Assembly: GCA_016705235.1 (NCBI GenBank)
Contig: JADIYP010000003.1
Location: forward strand, 124,001-188,000
Direction: 5' to 3'
Length of the DNA: 64,000 nt
From: Candidatus Leptovillus affinis
GTDB taxonomy: Bacteria; Chloroflexota; Anaerolineae; Promineifilales; Promineifilaceae
Shown here: in pieces, positions 8,234 to 17,200 of the stretch
Layout of the letters: each line of letters opens with the position of its first letter
Numbering within the stretch: position 1 is the stretch's first letter
The notes under the pieces: generated by a model
What the model saw: the letters and a program-made list of their open reading frames with translations, nothing else
What the model was told of the DNA's origin: nothing
The model's database searches: none
Position numbers and translations under genes: made by a program

Positions 8234-9016
8234 ATGTTGAAGTCATTATCCATCAAAGATCTTTATGTGTTGGCGCTGGCCGAAGGCGAGGGCGTGGGCA
8301 CGGCGTATGAATATGTTGCCAAGCGGCTGGCGCTGGCGGGTTGGTTGGCGCGAGTTGGCCAACCGGCGCGGATTTTGCTGGCCGGGCTGCCGGAAAAATA
8401 TGGGTGCAGCCTGGACTTTTTGCAGTTGGCCAGTGAGTTGGGGGCGGACGTGACGGTGGTGGATGAACGGCCGTCCGCCTTACAAAAACTTCACGCATCT
8501 CTCAAGGCGGCGCAGCAGGCAGGGTGGTTGACGGCCGTTGCGCCCACCTTCACCCAAGTAACCGACATGGCCGCGCTGGACGAAATCGCCGGGCCGTTTG
8601 ATCTGTGCATTTCATCGGAAGTGGTGCAGCGGCTGGACCCAGCCGAACGCGGGCGCTATGCGGCGCGGCTGGCGGCATTGGGCACGGCCGTGGCCCTGTT
8701 CACGCCCAACGGCGACAATCCCGCCCATACCCATATCAGCGGCCTTTCCGGCCTTGCCCTGGCCGAACTACAAGCCCTCTTTACCGATCTCCTGTCTCCA
8801 ACTCTCCATTTCAAGGCGGGCTATATCGACATGCCGCCCTTCCCGCCGGGCATTACCCGCAGCGACGAGCAGCGCGAACAGGCCACCAGCGGCCGTATGG
8901 AAGCGCTGGCGATGTGGGGGCTGGGTTATTATGCGCGGGCGGAGAAGCTGCTGCCAACGGCCGTGCGCCGCAGCAAATCGCATATTGTGTTTATTCTCGT
9001 GCAGCGTGAGCCGTAA
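8234..9016 (+). CDS. Class I SAM-dependent methyltransferase-like protein
   Basis: A protein of 260 residues with a Rossmann-like arrangement: a strand RILLAGLPEKYG (about 46-57) in the position of the SAM-binding glycine loop, an acidic strand end VTVVDERPSA (about 74-83) and a later strand FDLCISSEVVQRL (about 124-136), the pattern of methyltransferase motifs I, II and IV. The glycine loop is atypical, so catalytic competence is uncertain. It lies tightly between the SDR gene and a large membrane glycan protein, suggesting that it acts in the same pathway, for example on a sugar or lipid intermediate. Confidence 0.55.
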   Translation: MLKSLSIKDLYVLALAEGEGVGTAYEYVAKRLALAGWLARVGQPARILLAGLPEKYGCSLDFLQLASELGADVTVVDERPSALQKLHASLKAAQQAGWLTAVAPTFTQVTDMAALDEIAGPFDLCISSEVVQRLDPAERGRYAARLAALGTAVALFTPNGDNPAHTHISGLSGLALAELQALFTDLLSPTLHFKAGYIDMPPFPPGITRSDEQREQATSGRMEALAMWGLGYYARAEKLLPTAVRRSKSHIVFILVQREP

Positions 9017-9024
9017 TTCGTGAG

Positions 9025-11361
9025 ATGAGCGCTCTGAAGTCTGAAAGCCAACGCCCGCAATCCCCAATCCGGTTCGACCTGGGTTATCTGGTCGTTCTGG
9101 CGATTTGTTTGCTGGCGATCTGGCCGTTTATTGGCCGGGCCAGTTTGCCGCAAGAGACCGACGCCGAACTGCACATTTTTCGCCTGGCGGAGCTGAGTTA
9201 TCTGGTGCGCGGCGGCGTGTTTTATCCGCGCTGGGCGCCCAACTTTTATCATGGCTACGGCTACCCCATTTTTAATTATTACGCCCCCCTGACTTATTAC
9301 GTCGGGCTGCTGTTTGAGTGGCTGCCAGGGTTGGATGCGGTGGCCGGGGTGAAGGCGGTGTTTGTTCTGGGCCTCTTGGGGGCCGGTTTCGGGATGTATG
9401 GCTTTGTGCGCGACAATTGGGGGCGGCCGGCCGGTTATGTGGCCGCAGCCGTTTACATCTACGCGCCGTACGTGCAATATGTCGATCCGATTGCTCGCGG
9501 CGCGTTGGCCGAGGCGTTTAGCCTGGGCGTGTTCCCGCTGGCGTTGTGGGCGCTGGACCGGCTGCGGCGGCAGGCAACGGCCGTACGCTGGGTGACGGCC
9601 GTTTTGCTCACCGCCGCTGTTATTCTGAGCCATAATCTCATGGCTCTGCTCTTCTTTGGCCTGCTGCTGGCCTGGGCGGTGTGGCAGGTAATAACCGTTG
9701 GGTGGCGGGCAGCGAACGGCCGTTTCCTCTTTGGCGCGCTGTTTCTGGGGCTGGGCTTGTCGGCCTTCTTCTGGCTGCCGGTTATTTTGGAGCGCAATGC
9801 CGTCAACCTGACCACCCTCATCGGCGCGGGCGACAATTACGATTACCGGACCCACTTTTTGTCCCTGACCGAATTTTTTACCCCCACACGGCGGCTGGAT
9901 TGGGGCGCAACCGAGCCGGTGTTCCATTTTAATTTGGGGCTGGCCCAATGGCTGTTGGGCGGGTTTGGATTGCTCATGCTGGCCTTGCGGCGGGTTCGTT
10001 ATGCGGCCCACGCCGCCTTTTTTGCTCTGGCGCTGGCTGTTTTGCTGTTTTTAATGCTGCCGGTCTCCAATTTTGTCTGGCAGGCGGTGCCTTTTTTGCC
10101 CTATTTCCAATTTCCCTGGCGATTGTTGGGCGCGGCTGTGGCCATGCTGGCGGTCTTGGCGGGGGCGGGTGTGGCTGCGCTGCTGGAATGGCGGGCATGG
10201 TCGCCGCAGGTGATGGGCGGGATAACGGCCGTAGCCGTTGCCCTGCCGTTGTTGTTCGGACTGCCACTCACGCAGCCTGTCCCCTGGCCTGATTTTGGCG
10301 ACGTTTTTCCGCTGCGCATGTCGCTGATCGAACATTCGGGCCGCTGGTTGGGCACCACCTCCACGGCCGATTATGTGCCGGCCACAGTGGATATGATTCC
10401 GGCGCGAAATGGAGACGTGGTGTGGGGGTTTACGGCCGGGACGCCCATTGACCGCATCAACTACCCGGCGCTGCCAAAGGGAACGGCCGTCACCTGGGAA
10501 GAAATCAACCCGCTTCATTTTCGCTACAATATCGACGCGCCGGAAGATTTTATGTTCCGGCTGTTCCTGTTCCAGTTTCCCGGCTGGACTGTGCGCGTGG
10601 ATGGGCAGGTGGTCGAGCCGGAGTTGGGGCGGCCCGAGGGCTTTATCGTCGTGCCGACGACGGCCGGAAAGCACACCATCGACGTGCGCTTCCAGGACAC
10701 GCCGCCGCGCACCCTGGCCTGGACGGTCAGTGGGTTGGCGCTTTTGGCGGCGTTGATAGTCGGTTTGCGGCTTGGAAAGCGCGGCGTGCGGCGTGCGGAG
10801 CGCGGAATGGGGAATGCCCTATTGGCTCCTGTTGATTGGTGGGTCTTGGGCGTGGCGTTGGGCGTAACGGCCGTTACCCTGCTCATTCTCCAGCCGCGCA
10901 ACATGCTGCACTACAATTCGGCCGATTACACGGCCGAACCGGCGCAAACCCGGCTTTTGGCTGATTTTGGCGGCCAAATCGCCCTGATTGGCTACGACAC
11001 ATCGGCCCAAACGGCGCAGCCCGGCGACATGGTGACGGTGACGTTGTATTGGCAGGCGCAACGGCCGTTAGACATTAATTACCAGAGCTTCCTGCACGTT
11101 TTGTCGCCCGACGGCGTGTTGGCGGCCCAATCCGACCACCTGAATCCGGGCGACTTTCCCACCCGCCGCTGGCCCACGGACAAATATGTGCGCGACGTGC
11201 ATACCTTCACGCTGCCAGCGGACCTGCCGCCGGGCGAGTACACCATCAAAACCGGTCTCTGGGTGCAGGCGGAAGGCTGGCGGCTGCCTGTGTTGGATGC
11301 CGCCGGGCAGCAAATCGGCGATGGGGCGGCGCTGTTTTCTTTGCCGGTGGCGGCAAAATAG
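9025..11361 (+). CDS. Large polytopic membrane protein, PTPS-related family, with C-terminal beta-sandwich
   Basis: 778 residues with about ten membrane helices over residues 15-420 and one more near 565-590 and 620. The segment PRWAPNFYHGYGYPIFNYY (about 70-88) is characteristic of membrane proteins annotated as 6-pyruvoyl-tetrahydropterin synthase-related, a name that does not reflect a proven reaction; they resemble GT-C glycosyltransferases in topology. An extracellular beta domain (about 430-560) is followed by the C-terminal sandwich with QPGDMVTVTLYWQ shared with the protein at 1607-3364. It begins 8 bp after the methyltransferase-like gene and ends 3 bp before the YfhO-like gene, so all are probably one operon. 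Confidence 0.75.
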   Translation: MSALKSESQRPQSPIRFDLGYLVVLAICLLAIWPFIGRASLPQETDAELHIFRLAELSYLVRGGVFYPRWAPNFYHGYGYPIFNYYAPLTYYVGLLFEWLPGLDAVAGVKAVFVLGLLGAGFGMYGFVRDNWGRPAGYVAAAVYIYAPYVQYVDPIARGALAEAFSLGVFPLALWALDRLRRQATAVRWVTAVLLTAAVILSHNLMALLFFGLLLAWAVWQVITVGWRAANGRFLFGALFLGLGLSAFFWLPVILERNAVNLTTLIGAGDNYDYRTHFLSLTEFFTPTRRLDWGATEPVFHFNLGLAQWLLGGFGLLMLALRRVRYAAHAAFFALALAVLLFLMLPVSNFVWQAVPFLPYFQFPWRLLGAAVAMLAVLAGAGVAALLEWRAWSPQVMGGITAVAVALPLLFGLPLTQPVPWPDFGDVFPLRMSLIEHSGRWLGTTSTADYVPATVDMIPARNGDVVWGFTAGTPIDRINYPALPKGTAVTWEEINPLHFRYNIDAPEDFMFRLFLFQFPGWTVRVDGQVVEPELGRPEGFIVVPTTAGKHTIDVRFQDTPPRTLAWTVSGLALLAALIVGLRLGKRGVRRAERGMGNALLAPVDWWVLGVALGVTAVTLLILQPRNMLHYNSADYTAEPAQTRLLADFGGQIALIGYDTSAQTAQPGDMVTVTLYWQAQRPLDINYQSFLHVLSPDGVLAAQSDHLNPGDFPTRRWPTDKYVRDVHTFTLPADLPPGEYTIKTGLWVQAEGWRLPVLDAAGQQIGDGAALFSLPVAAK

Positions 11362-11364
11362 GGG

Positions 11365-13627
11365 ATGATGGCCGCCATGCGTAAACTGTTACTCCCGGTA
11401 GTTTTGCCCCTGTTTTTGTTGACGCTGCTCTTTTTGGCGGCGGCTTTGTGGCCGCCGGTGGGCATGGCGCTGGGCGGCGCGGATATGCGCGGCCTGTTTG
11501 TGCCCTGGCTGGAGCTGACGCGCACGGCCGTGTGGCAAGGCCATCTCCCGTTCTGGCACGCGGCGCAGTTCGCCGGGTATCCCTTCCTCAGCAATCCACA
11601 AGTAGCTTTGTTTTACCCGCCAACGTGGCTGGCGATTTTGCTGCCGGTGCGCGTGGGTTTGAGCTGGCACGTCTTGTTTCATGTGCTGGCGGCAGGATTG
11701 GGCATGTGGCTGTTTGTGCGCCAGCAGACCGGCTCCAGAGTGGGGGCGTGGCTGTCGGCGCTGACGTTTGCTTTTAGTGGGTTTATGGCTGCGCGCATTT
11801 TTGCCGGCCATGTGGGGCTGCTGGCGACGTTTGCCTGGCTGCCCTGGCTGTTGTGGGCGTTTGCCAGGAGTGTGGCGCGGCGCAGCGGGTGGACGGCCGT
11901 TCTCGCCGGCATCCCTTTCGCCCTGGCCATCTTAGCCGGACACACCACCTCGCTGCTGTACGTGGGACTGGTTTGGGCGGCCTGGGCGCTTTATTTGGGG
12001 ATTGGCGATTGGGGATCGGAAACCGGTCAGAGGCCGCGTTTCCTGCTTGTCGGCAGGCAGTTTGTGCTGGCTGCCCTGGTGGGATTGTTATTGAGCGCGG
12101 TGCAGCTGCTGCCGCTGCTGCAATTTGCGGCCATGTCGTCGCGGTCGGGCACGGCCGATTTTGCGTTTGCTGCGGGCTATTCCTTCCCGCCGGCGCATCT
12201 GGTGACGCTGCTGGTGCCGGAGTTTTTTTGGCGAGCCGACACGCGCCGGTTATTGGAGCGTGCCTAATTTTGAGGAATTGACCTATTACGCCGGGGTGTT
12301 GACGACGCTGGCGGTGGTATTGGCTGTACGACGGCCGTCGCGGCGCAGCCTGTTTTATCTGGCGTTGATGGCTTTGGGGCTGCTGCTGGCGTTTGGCAGT
12401 TATGGCTTTTTGTACCGCGTTTTTTACAATTTGCTGCCACCGTTTCGGCTGGCGCGGGCGCCGGGGCGGGCGGCGGTGGTTTATTTGTTTGCCGCGTCGG
12501 CGCTGCTGGGCGAGGTGGTGGGCAGCCGCCGCGTCTGGGAGCGGGCGGCGCTGGATGGGTTGATGCGCTGGGTGCTGGCCAGCACGGCCGTTCTCGGCCT
12601 GGCCATTCTCGCGGCCACCGGCGCGGTCTTCATTGTGGTCCATCCGACGGATACGAGCGGGCGGTTGTGGCATCAATTGGGTGGTTGGGCGACGGCCGTG
12701 ATCTTGCTGCTTATTGGCGGGGCGATGTTGTGGCGCTATTTGGCGCTGCCGGAAACGGCCGTGCGCCAGCGGCGCAACCTGGGTTTGGCGCTGGCCGTTT
12801 TGGTCCTGGTTGATTTGTGGCTGTTTGGGTATAAATTTGTCCGGCTGGAATCGACGGCCGTCGATCCGCTGTGGCCGGACAGTGTGGCGGTGATTGGCAC
12901 ACCGGAAGAGCGCGTATTGCCCTGGGGCGTCTCCATTTTTGAGCAAAACGGGGCCTGGCAGGTGGGTTTGAATTCTGTTTTTGGCTACAATGCGCTGGAA
13001 ATTGGGGCCAATCAGGCTTTTACCGGTTCCATTCCCGACCCGCGTTCGACGGCGTACGATATTTTGAGCGCCCGTTATGTGGTGGCGCAGGTGCCGTTGG
13101 ACGACTATACGAGTGGGGAACGGCCGTTAACCCTCATCGCCAATCAGGGCGCGGCCTGGGTGTATGAACGGGCGCGCGTGCTGCCGCTGGCGCGGCTGGT
13201 GAGTGAGGTTGAGGTGATTGGCGATGAAGCGGCGGCGATAGCTCGGATCCATCAGCCTGATTTTGACCCGGCGGCGACGGTGATTTTGGCGGCGACGCCG
13301 CCTTGCGCGGTGGACGCGGGCGCTGGCGGCACGGCCGTCATCACCGACCGGCGTGATGGCTACTGGCAAATCGCCACAGACAGCCCTGGCGCGTCGCTGC
13401 TGGTGCTGAGTGAAACCGATTATCCCGGCTGGCGCGTGCTGGTAGACGGCCGTCCGGCCCAATCGTTAACCGCCTACACGACCGTCCGCGCCGTGTGCGT
13501 GCCCGCCGGGGCACATACGGTGGCGTGGTCGTTTGTGCCGTTGGTGTATGCCTGGGGCGGATTGTTGACGCTGATGGGATTGGGGTTGGTGGGCACGGCC
13601 GTGTGGCAGGCGCGCCGCGAAAAATAA
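11365..13627 (+). CDS. YfhO-like polytopic membrane protein, interrupted by one frameshift
   Basis: Two abutting open frames (11365-12267 and 12260-13627) form one protein of about 753 residues. The N-terminal part has the motifs FAGYPFLSNPQ and ALFYPPTW; the C-terminal part has a run of helices and a terminal beta region (ETDYPGWRVLVDG), the layout of YfhO-family membrane proteins linked to surface glycan or teichoic acid glycosylation. Removing one T from the seven-T run at 12223-12229 joins the frames as FFGEPTRAGYWSVPNFEEL, the sequence expected for the family. The break is therefore probably a homopolymer indel, either a consensus error or a recent mutation. An alternative reading as two separate genes is unlikely because the second lacks its own ribosome-binding site. 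Confidence 0.8.
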
Positions 13628-13693
13628 GCATTTTGAGATGCAGATTGGGTAAATGGCCCGGTCTGTGTCTGGAAACTATTTGGAGAAAACGAG

Positions 13694-14779
13694 ATGCAAC
13701 ATAGTTCAAATAAGGCAATTACGATTTGGTTGACGGCCGTTGGTTTTTTGGTCGTGTTTTTGGTGGTGTTTGGCGGCTGGGTGCGGCTGACACGCTCCGG
13801 GTTGTCCATTGTGGAATGGAAAATCATTACCGGCATCTTGCCGCCGCTGACCGAGGAGGCATGGCAGCAGGAATTTGCCGAATACCAGCAAACGCCTGAG
13901 TTTCAGAAGATCAATCGCGCCATGACGCTGGGTGAATATGAATTTATTTATTACAACGAATATATTCATCGCCTCGTGGCGCGGTTAACCGGGATGCTTT
14001 TTGTGCTGCCGTTGTTTTATTTTTTATGGAAGGGCACGATTCCCTGGCGCAAATCGGGCATTTACCTGGCGATTGGCCTGGGTTTTGCCTTTCAAGGTTT
14101 TTTGGGTTGGTACATGGTTAGCAGCGGTCTGATTGATCGGCCGAGCGTGAGCCATTATCGCCTGACGGCTCATTTGTTGGCGGCGCTGACGTTGTTGGGG
14201 CTTTGTTTTTGGGCGGGGTTGAGCAATGTGTATGGCACGGAACGGCCGTCTGACAGGCCGCAGCGCAAAGGGGCGCAGTGGCTGGCCGTGTTGATGGCGG
14301 TTGTGCTGGTGGTGCAAATCTCTTATGGCGGTCTGGTGGCCGGATTGAAAGCCGGTCATGCCTCCAGCACATGGCCGCTGATGTTTGGCAAGCTGATTCC
14401 GCCAGGGCTGCTGTCTGCTGTGGAACCGTGGTGGAAAAATCTGGTTGAAGTGCCGATGACGGTGCATTACGTACACCGTTGGTTTGCCTTTGTGGTGTTG
14501 ATCGCCACGCTTTTGGTGTATTGGGTGGCGCGGAAGAAAGGATTTTATACGGCCGTGCGCTCCGGCGTCCTGTCGATGTTGACTTTAGTGTGCGTGCAAA
14601 TTGCCCTGGGCGTCAGCGTTATCTGGTTCCGCGTGCCGGTCTGGCTGGCGCTGGTTCACCAGGGCACGGCCATATCGCTGCTGCTGGCCGCCTTGCTTTT
14701 GAATCATCGAATTCGGTATGCCGAGTCGCTGCCGCAGGCAGTCGCCGCCAGCCAGCAGGTAGAAGCTGTTGCTGGTTAA
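13694..14779 (+). CDS. ctaA: Heme A synthase (CtaA/COX15)
   Basis: The N-terminus has the signature FGGWVRLTRSGLSIVEW followed by Thr-Gly-x-x-Pro-Pro-Leu, found in the form-2 (mitochondrial COX15 / alphaproteobacterial) type of heme O to heme A oxygenases. Eight transmembrane helices are predicted over 361 residues. Heme-ligand histidines can be seen in the helices: YIHRL (near residue 93), a His in SHYRLTAHL (about 152-159), VHYVHRW (about 257-263) and VHQG (about 325). It converts heme O to heme A for aa3-type cytochrome oxidase in the cytoplasmic membrane, implying aerobic respiration. No ctaB or cox genes are adjacent in the window. Confidence 0.9.
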   Translation: MQHSSNKAITIWLTAVGFLVVFLVVFGGWVRLTRSGLSIVEWKIITGILPPLTEEAWQQEFAEYQQTPEFQKINRAMTLGEYEFIYYNEYIHRLVARLTGMLFVLPLFYFLWKGTIPWRKSGIYLAIGLGFAFQGFLGWYMVSSGLIDRPSVSHYRLTAHLLAALTLLGLCFWAGLSNVYGTERPSDRPQRKGAQWLAVLMAVVLVVQISYGGLVAGLKAGHASSTWPLMFGKLIPPGLLSAVEPWWKNLVEVPMTVHYVHRWFAFVVLIATLLVYWVARKKGFYTAVRSGVLSMLTLVCVQIALGVSVIWFRVPVWLALVHQGTAISLLLAALLLNHRIRYAESLPQAVAASQQVEAVAG

Positions 14780-15684
14780 AACGACGTTTTAGCCCAAAGT
14801 CGTAGAGGAAAAAAAGGACGCAAAGCAGATAACCGCTTTGCGTCCTTTTTTCTTTGCGCCGTTGCGTTAAAAATTCCCGCCGGCGCGGCGCTTTGCTGGC
14901 TTACCCGCACGGTGGACATGGACACCATATGGAAGATGCGCCGCAGTTCGGATTGATTCAGACCGGCCGTCAGCGCTTCGGTAAACCCGATTTCATCGGC
15001 CAGCTTCTGCGCTTTTGCCTGAGCTGGGGCTGTCTTGTTTTTTGTTTTGAAGCCCATCGCCTGTTGGTTCAGCCCATCGAAAAATCCAACATAGGCCAGG
15101 GTGTACATTTCTTGTTTGAGCAGTTCGCGGGATGTACGGGCCACGTCCTGGGCGCGCTGTTTGGACGCGTTGTCGTCGCCGTCTGAGTAGACGATGACGA
15201 TGCAGCGGACCATGATGCCGCTCTGGCGAAGCTGTTGGGCGTAGAGCACCATATTGGCCAGCCCACCGGCCACTGCGTCGTACAGGGCGGTGGAGCCGTA
15301 GGGCGAGTAGGTGGTGCTGTCCAACCGGCGGGCGTCGGGCAGACCGACGTAACCGTGCAGCAGGCTGACGCTGTCGTTGAAGAGAATGGTGCTGATCAGG
15401 ATGTCGTCAACGGCCGTTGATTGGGCCATGGCGGTCAGGTAGCTGTCGTTGTAGGCGTGGATGAGGTCGGCGGCATGAGGGGACATGGAGCCGCTCATGT
15501 CGATGATGTTCATCGCCAGCGTGACCTCGTTGGTTGCCAGTTGATCAAGGGGGACGCCAACGGCCGTAACCATCGTCGGTCCGTTCAAATTGGCCACCAC
15601 CAAATCCAGCGTATCGTCGGTCAGCCCATCATCCAAAGCCGACGCAAATAAATCATCTAAGTTGCCAAGTCCGTTGTTGTTCAT
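14776..15684 (-). CDS. von Willebrand factor A domain protein, TerY-like
   Basis: The start at 15684 is preceded by aaagga. The MIDAS metal-binding motif DMSGSMS (DxSxS) lies near residues 63-69, with the later SPYGSTALYDAV supplying the conserved Thr and IVYSDGDDNAS the Asp. About 210-270 residues form the vWA fold, cytosolic, without a signal peptide. As read, the frame runs through the terminator hairpin at 14809-14851. One extra A in the five-A run at 14869-14873 would create a TAA stop just before the hairpin, so the true end is probably near 14868. With the kinase and PP2C genes upstream it resembles the vWA-PP2C-kinase triads known from tellurite-resistance-like systems. Confidence 0.8.
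   Translation of the reverse strand: MNNNGLGNLDDLFASALDDGLTDDTLDLVVANLNGPTMVTAVGVPLDQLATNEVTLAMNIIDMSGSMSPHAADLIHAYNDSYLTAMAQSTAVDDILISTILFNDSVSLLHGYVGLPDARRLDSTTYSPYGSTALYDAVAGGLANMVLYAQQLRQSGIMVRCIVIVYSDGDDNASKQRAQDVARTSRELLKQEMYTLAYVGFFDGLNQQAMGFKTKNKTAPAQAKAQKLADEIGFTEALTAGLNQSELRRIFHMVSMSTVRVSQQSAAPAGIFNATAQRKKDAKRLSALRPFFPLRLWAKTSF
14809..14851. terminator. Bidirectional Rho-independent terminator between convergent genes
   Basis: Eleven-bp perfect stem (ggacgcaaagc / gctttgcgtcc) with an 8-nt loop, an A tract on the left and a T tract on the right, so it can stop transcription from ctaA (plus) and from the vWA gene (minus). Confidence 0.9.
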
Positions 15685-15697
15685 TTCAGGTTCCTTT

Positions 15698-15752
15698 GGG
15701 AGATTGGAGAGTAGAGAGTGGAGATTGAGCCTTGTCAATCTCCACTCTCCCG
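15698..15752. repeat. Hairpin of GGAGATTG / CAATCTCC words
   Basis: Purine-rich words (gggagattggagag, gagtggagattg) pair with caatctccactctccc after a short loop. It occupies the gap just upstream of the vWA start. A truncated relative (ctaatctccaatctct) is at 15875-15890. Confidence 0.7.
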
Positions 15753-15782
15753 TCACTAGCAGTTTGTCGGAGAACCTCTTTT

Positions 15783-15840
15783 TGTAGCCGGGGTATCCTT
15801 ACCCCGCCTCTGGAAGACGCGGTAAGAAACCGCGGCTACG
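15783..15840. repeat. Imperfect inverted repeat (gtagccgggg ... ccgcggctac)
   Basis: Outer arms gtagccg and cggctac flank internal words ggggtatccttaccccgcct and gcggtaagaaaccgc, each itself a small hairpin. It lies between the vWA gene and the hydrolase gene; no coding signal there. Confidence 0.65.
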
Positions 15841-15888
15841 GGTGCTTTTCCGATGATCTGCTAGTTTTGCATCTCTAATCTCCAATCT

Positions 15889-16817
15889 CTAAAACGGCAG
15901 TTTGTCCGTGCTGTTGATAAAATTCACGCCTTGCCGCTCAAATTCGGCGAAGCGCTTCAGGGCGATGGCGTGAAAATCCACATCCGGGTGCTGCACCGGC
16001 GAGGTGCAGTCGCGCAGGAAGTAAATTTTTGCAGCGCATCCGGTTTGGCGCTGAAGTCTTCGACGAGATCCTCGACTGTTTCCAGGACGCAGTGGCTTTC
16101 CGCTTCACCGGCGATCAGGACGACGTCGGCGTCGGCCAGGGTGTCCAGGAAGGCTTTGTTTTTGCCGCCCAGCGGGTGGTTAGGAACCGGCACTTCCGGC
16201 TGGATGATGGAGTAATGTTCGGTCAGGGGGATGCTGCCTTTGGTGAGCCAGGTGGGCTGGGTTTTCCGCGCCAGGCTGTGCCACATCACGGCCGAAAATA
16301 GTTCCGGGTCCAGCGCGTTGCCGATGCTGCCAATCATGACGTGGTAGGGCCAGATGGTCAGTGTCTTTTTGGCTTCCTCTTCCAACTGCTTGACATAATT
16401 AGTTGACTGCACCGGAGCAACCAGCGGCCGCCACTTGCCATCTTTTATGTCCTGATAGGTGATCATCGTGAACGGGGCCGGGTGGTTGCCCTGCTCGTCG
16501 GCCCACCAGGCGGGGTGAAAAATCTGGTGCGGCAGGTGAGAATCCAGCGAGCAGGTGATGTTGGTGATGCGTTCGGCGTTGGTGTAGATGAATTCGGTGA
16601 GCCGTTGAATGTCGCCCACCGAGCCGGGGACGTTCAGGCTGCCGCCCGCGTGGCAAAAATCAACCTGCATATCAATGATGACCAGATGAATTTTTTGTTT
16701 GTCCTGGGTGGCCGGGGGCAGATTGGCCTGCACGGCGTCGGCCGCGATACGGGCCACATCCGGATAAAACAGCGTACCAATGCGTTGCGAATTGTAGAAG
16801 GCCGGGAACTTGTTCAT
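15889..16817 (-). CDS. Isochorismatase-family cysteine hydrolase, nicotinamidase-like, interrupted by one frameshift
   Basis: Good ribosome-binding site (ggag) before ATG at 16817. Motifs of the nicotinamidase/isochorismatase fold: VIIDMQVDFCHAGG (catalytic Asp), SLDSHLPHQIFH (Asp-x-His-x-x-x-His metal site as in nicotinamidases), a Lys in WLTKGS, and AGEAESHCVLETVEDL (nucleophilic Cys). The frame breaks at the five-T run 16026-16030; with one more T the C-terminus continues as KIYFLRDCTSPV to a stop at 15889, giving about 309 residues. The likely reaction is hydrolysis of nicotinamide or a related amide, feeding NAD salvage. Two operator-like palindromes lie in its promoter and match those of the PP2C-kinase operon. 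Confidence 0.8.
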
Positions 16818-16884
16818 GCGTTGTCTCCTTTTTGAGATGGTAATCGGGTTAGGTAAGGAACCCTTCCACCTTTGGCTCTGTCAG

Positions 16885-16944
16885 TTAGTGTTGAAATAAC
16901 ACTAATTATACGGATAGTATAGTGTATGTATGACACTTTGTCAA
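16885..16944 (-). promoter_or_regulatory. Sigma-70-type promoter with two AGTGT-N7-ACACT operators
   Basis: On the minus strand, TTGACA (16939-16944) and TATACT (16916-16921) are separated by exactly 17 bp. One palindrome AGTGT-N7-ACACT (16921-16937) fills the spacer, and a second (16887-16903, extended to TTAGTGTT/AACACTAA) lies just downstream of the expected start point. This is the layout of a repressor-controlled promoter for the hydrolase gene. Confidence 0.75.
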
Positions 16945-16972
16945 GCGTCAATTGTTGATCGAATTTGCGAAA

Positions 16973-17160
16973 GGACCAATCTCTTTGCAGATTAAAAAAT
17001 TAATCCGGTAATCGAGAGACGTGTCATGCTGAGGTCTTCCGAAGCATCCCATTTGCTTGAAATGACCGAGTGATAGGGATTCTTCGCTCCGAAGACTCCG
17101 CTCAGAATGACCAGTTCATTACCTGATTGTTTTCTTAAAGACCAAAAAGATTGGTCCATT
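16973..17160. repeat. Nested inverted-repeat element (MITE-like, no ORF)
   Basis: The ends carry aggaccaatctct and agattggtccat, inner arms taatccggtaat and attacctgatt, and innermost gtcatgctgagg / ctcagaatgac with cttcgctccgaagac. The nested arms would fold into one long stem. It fills most of the 383-bp gap between the hydrolase promoter and the kinase stop; no gene was seen. Confidence 0.65.
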
Positions 17161-17200
17161 CTGGACGGTGTTTTTCGTAGGGTTCATGCGCTGCGGATGT

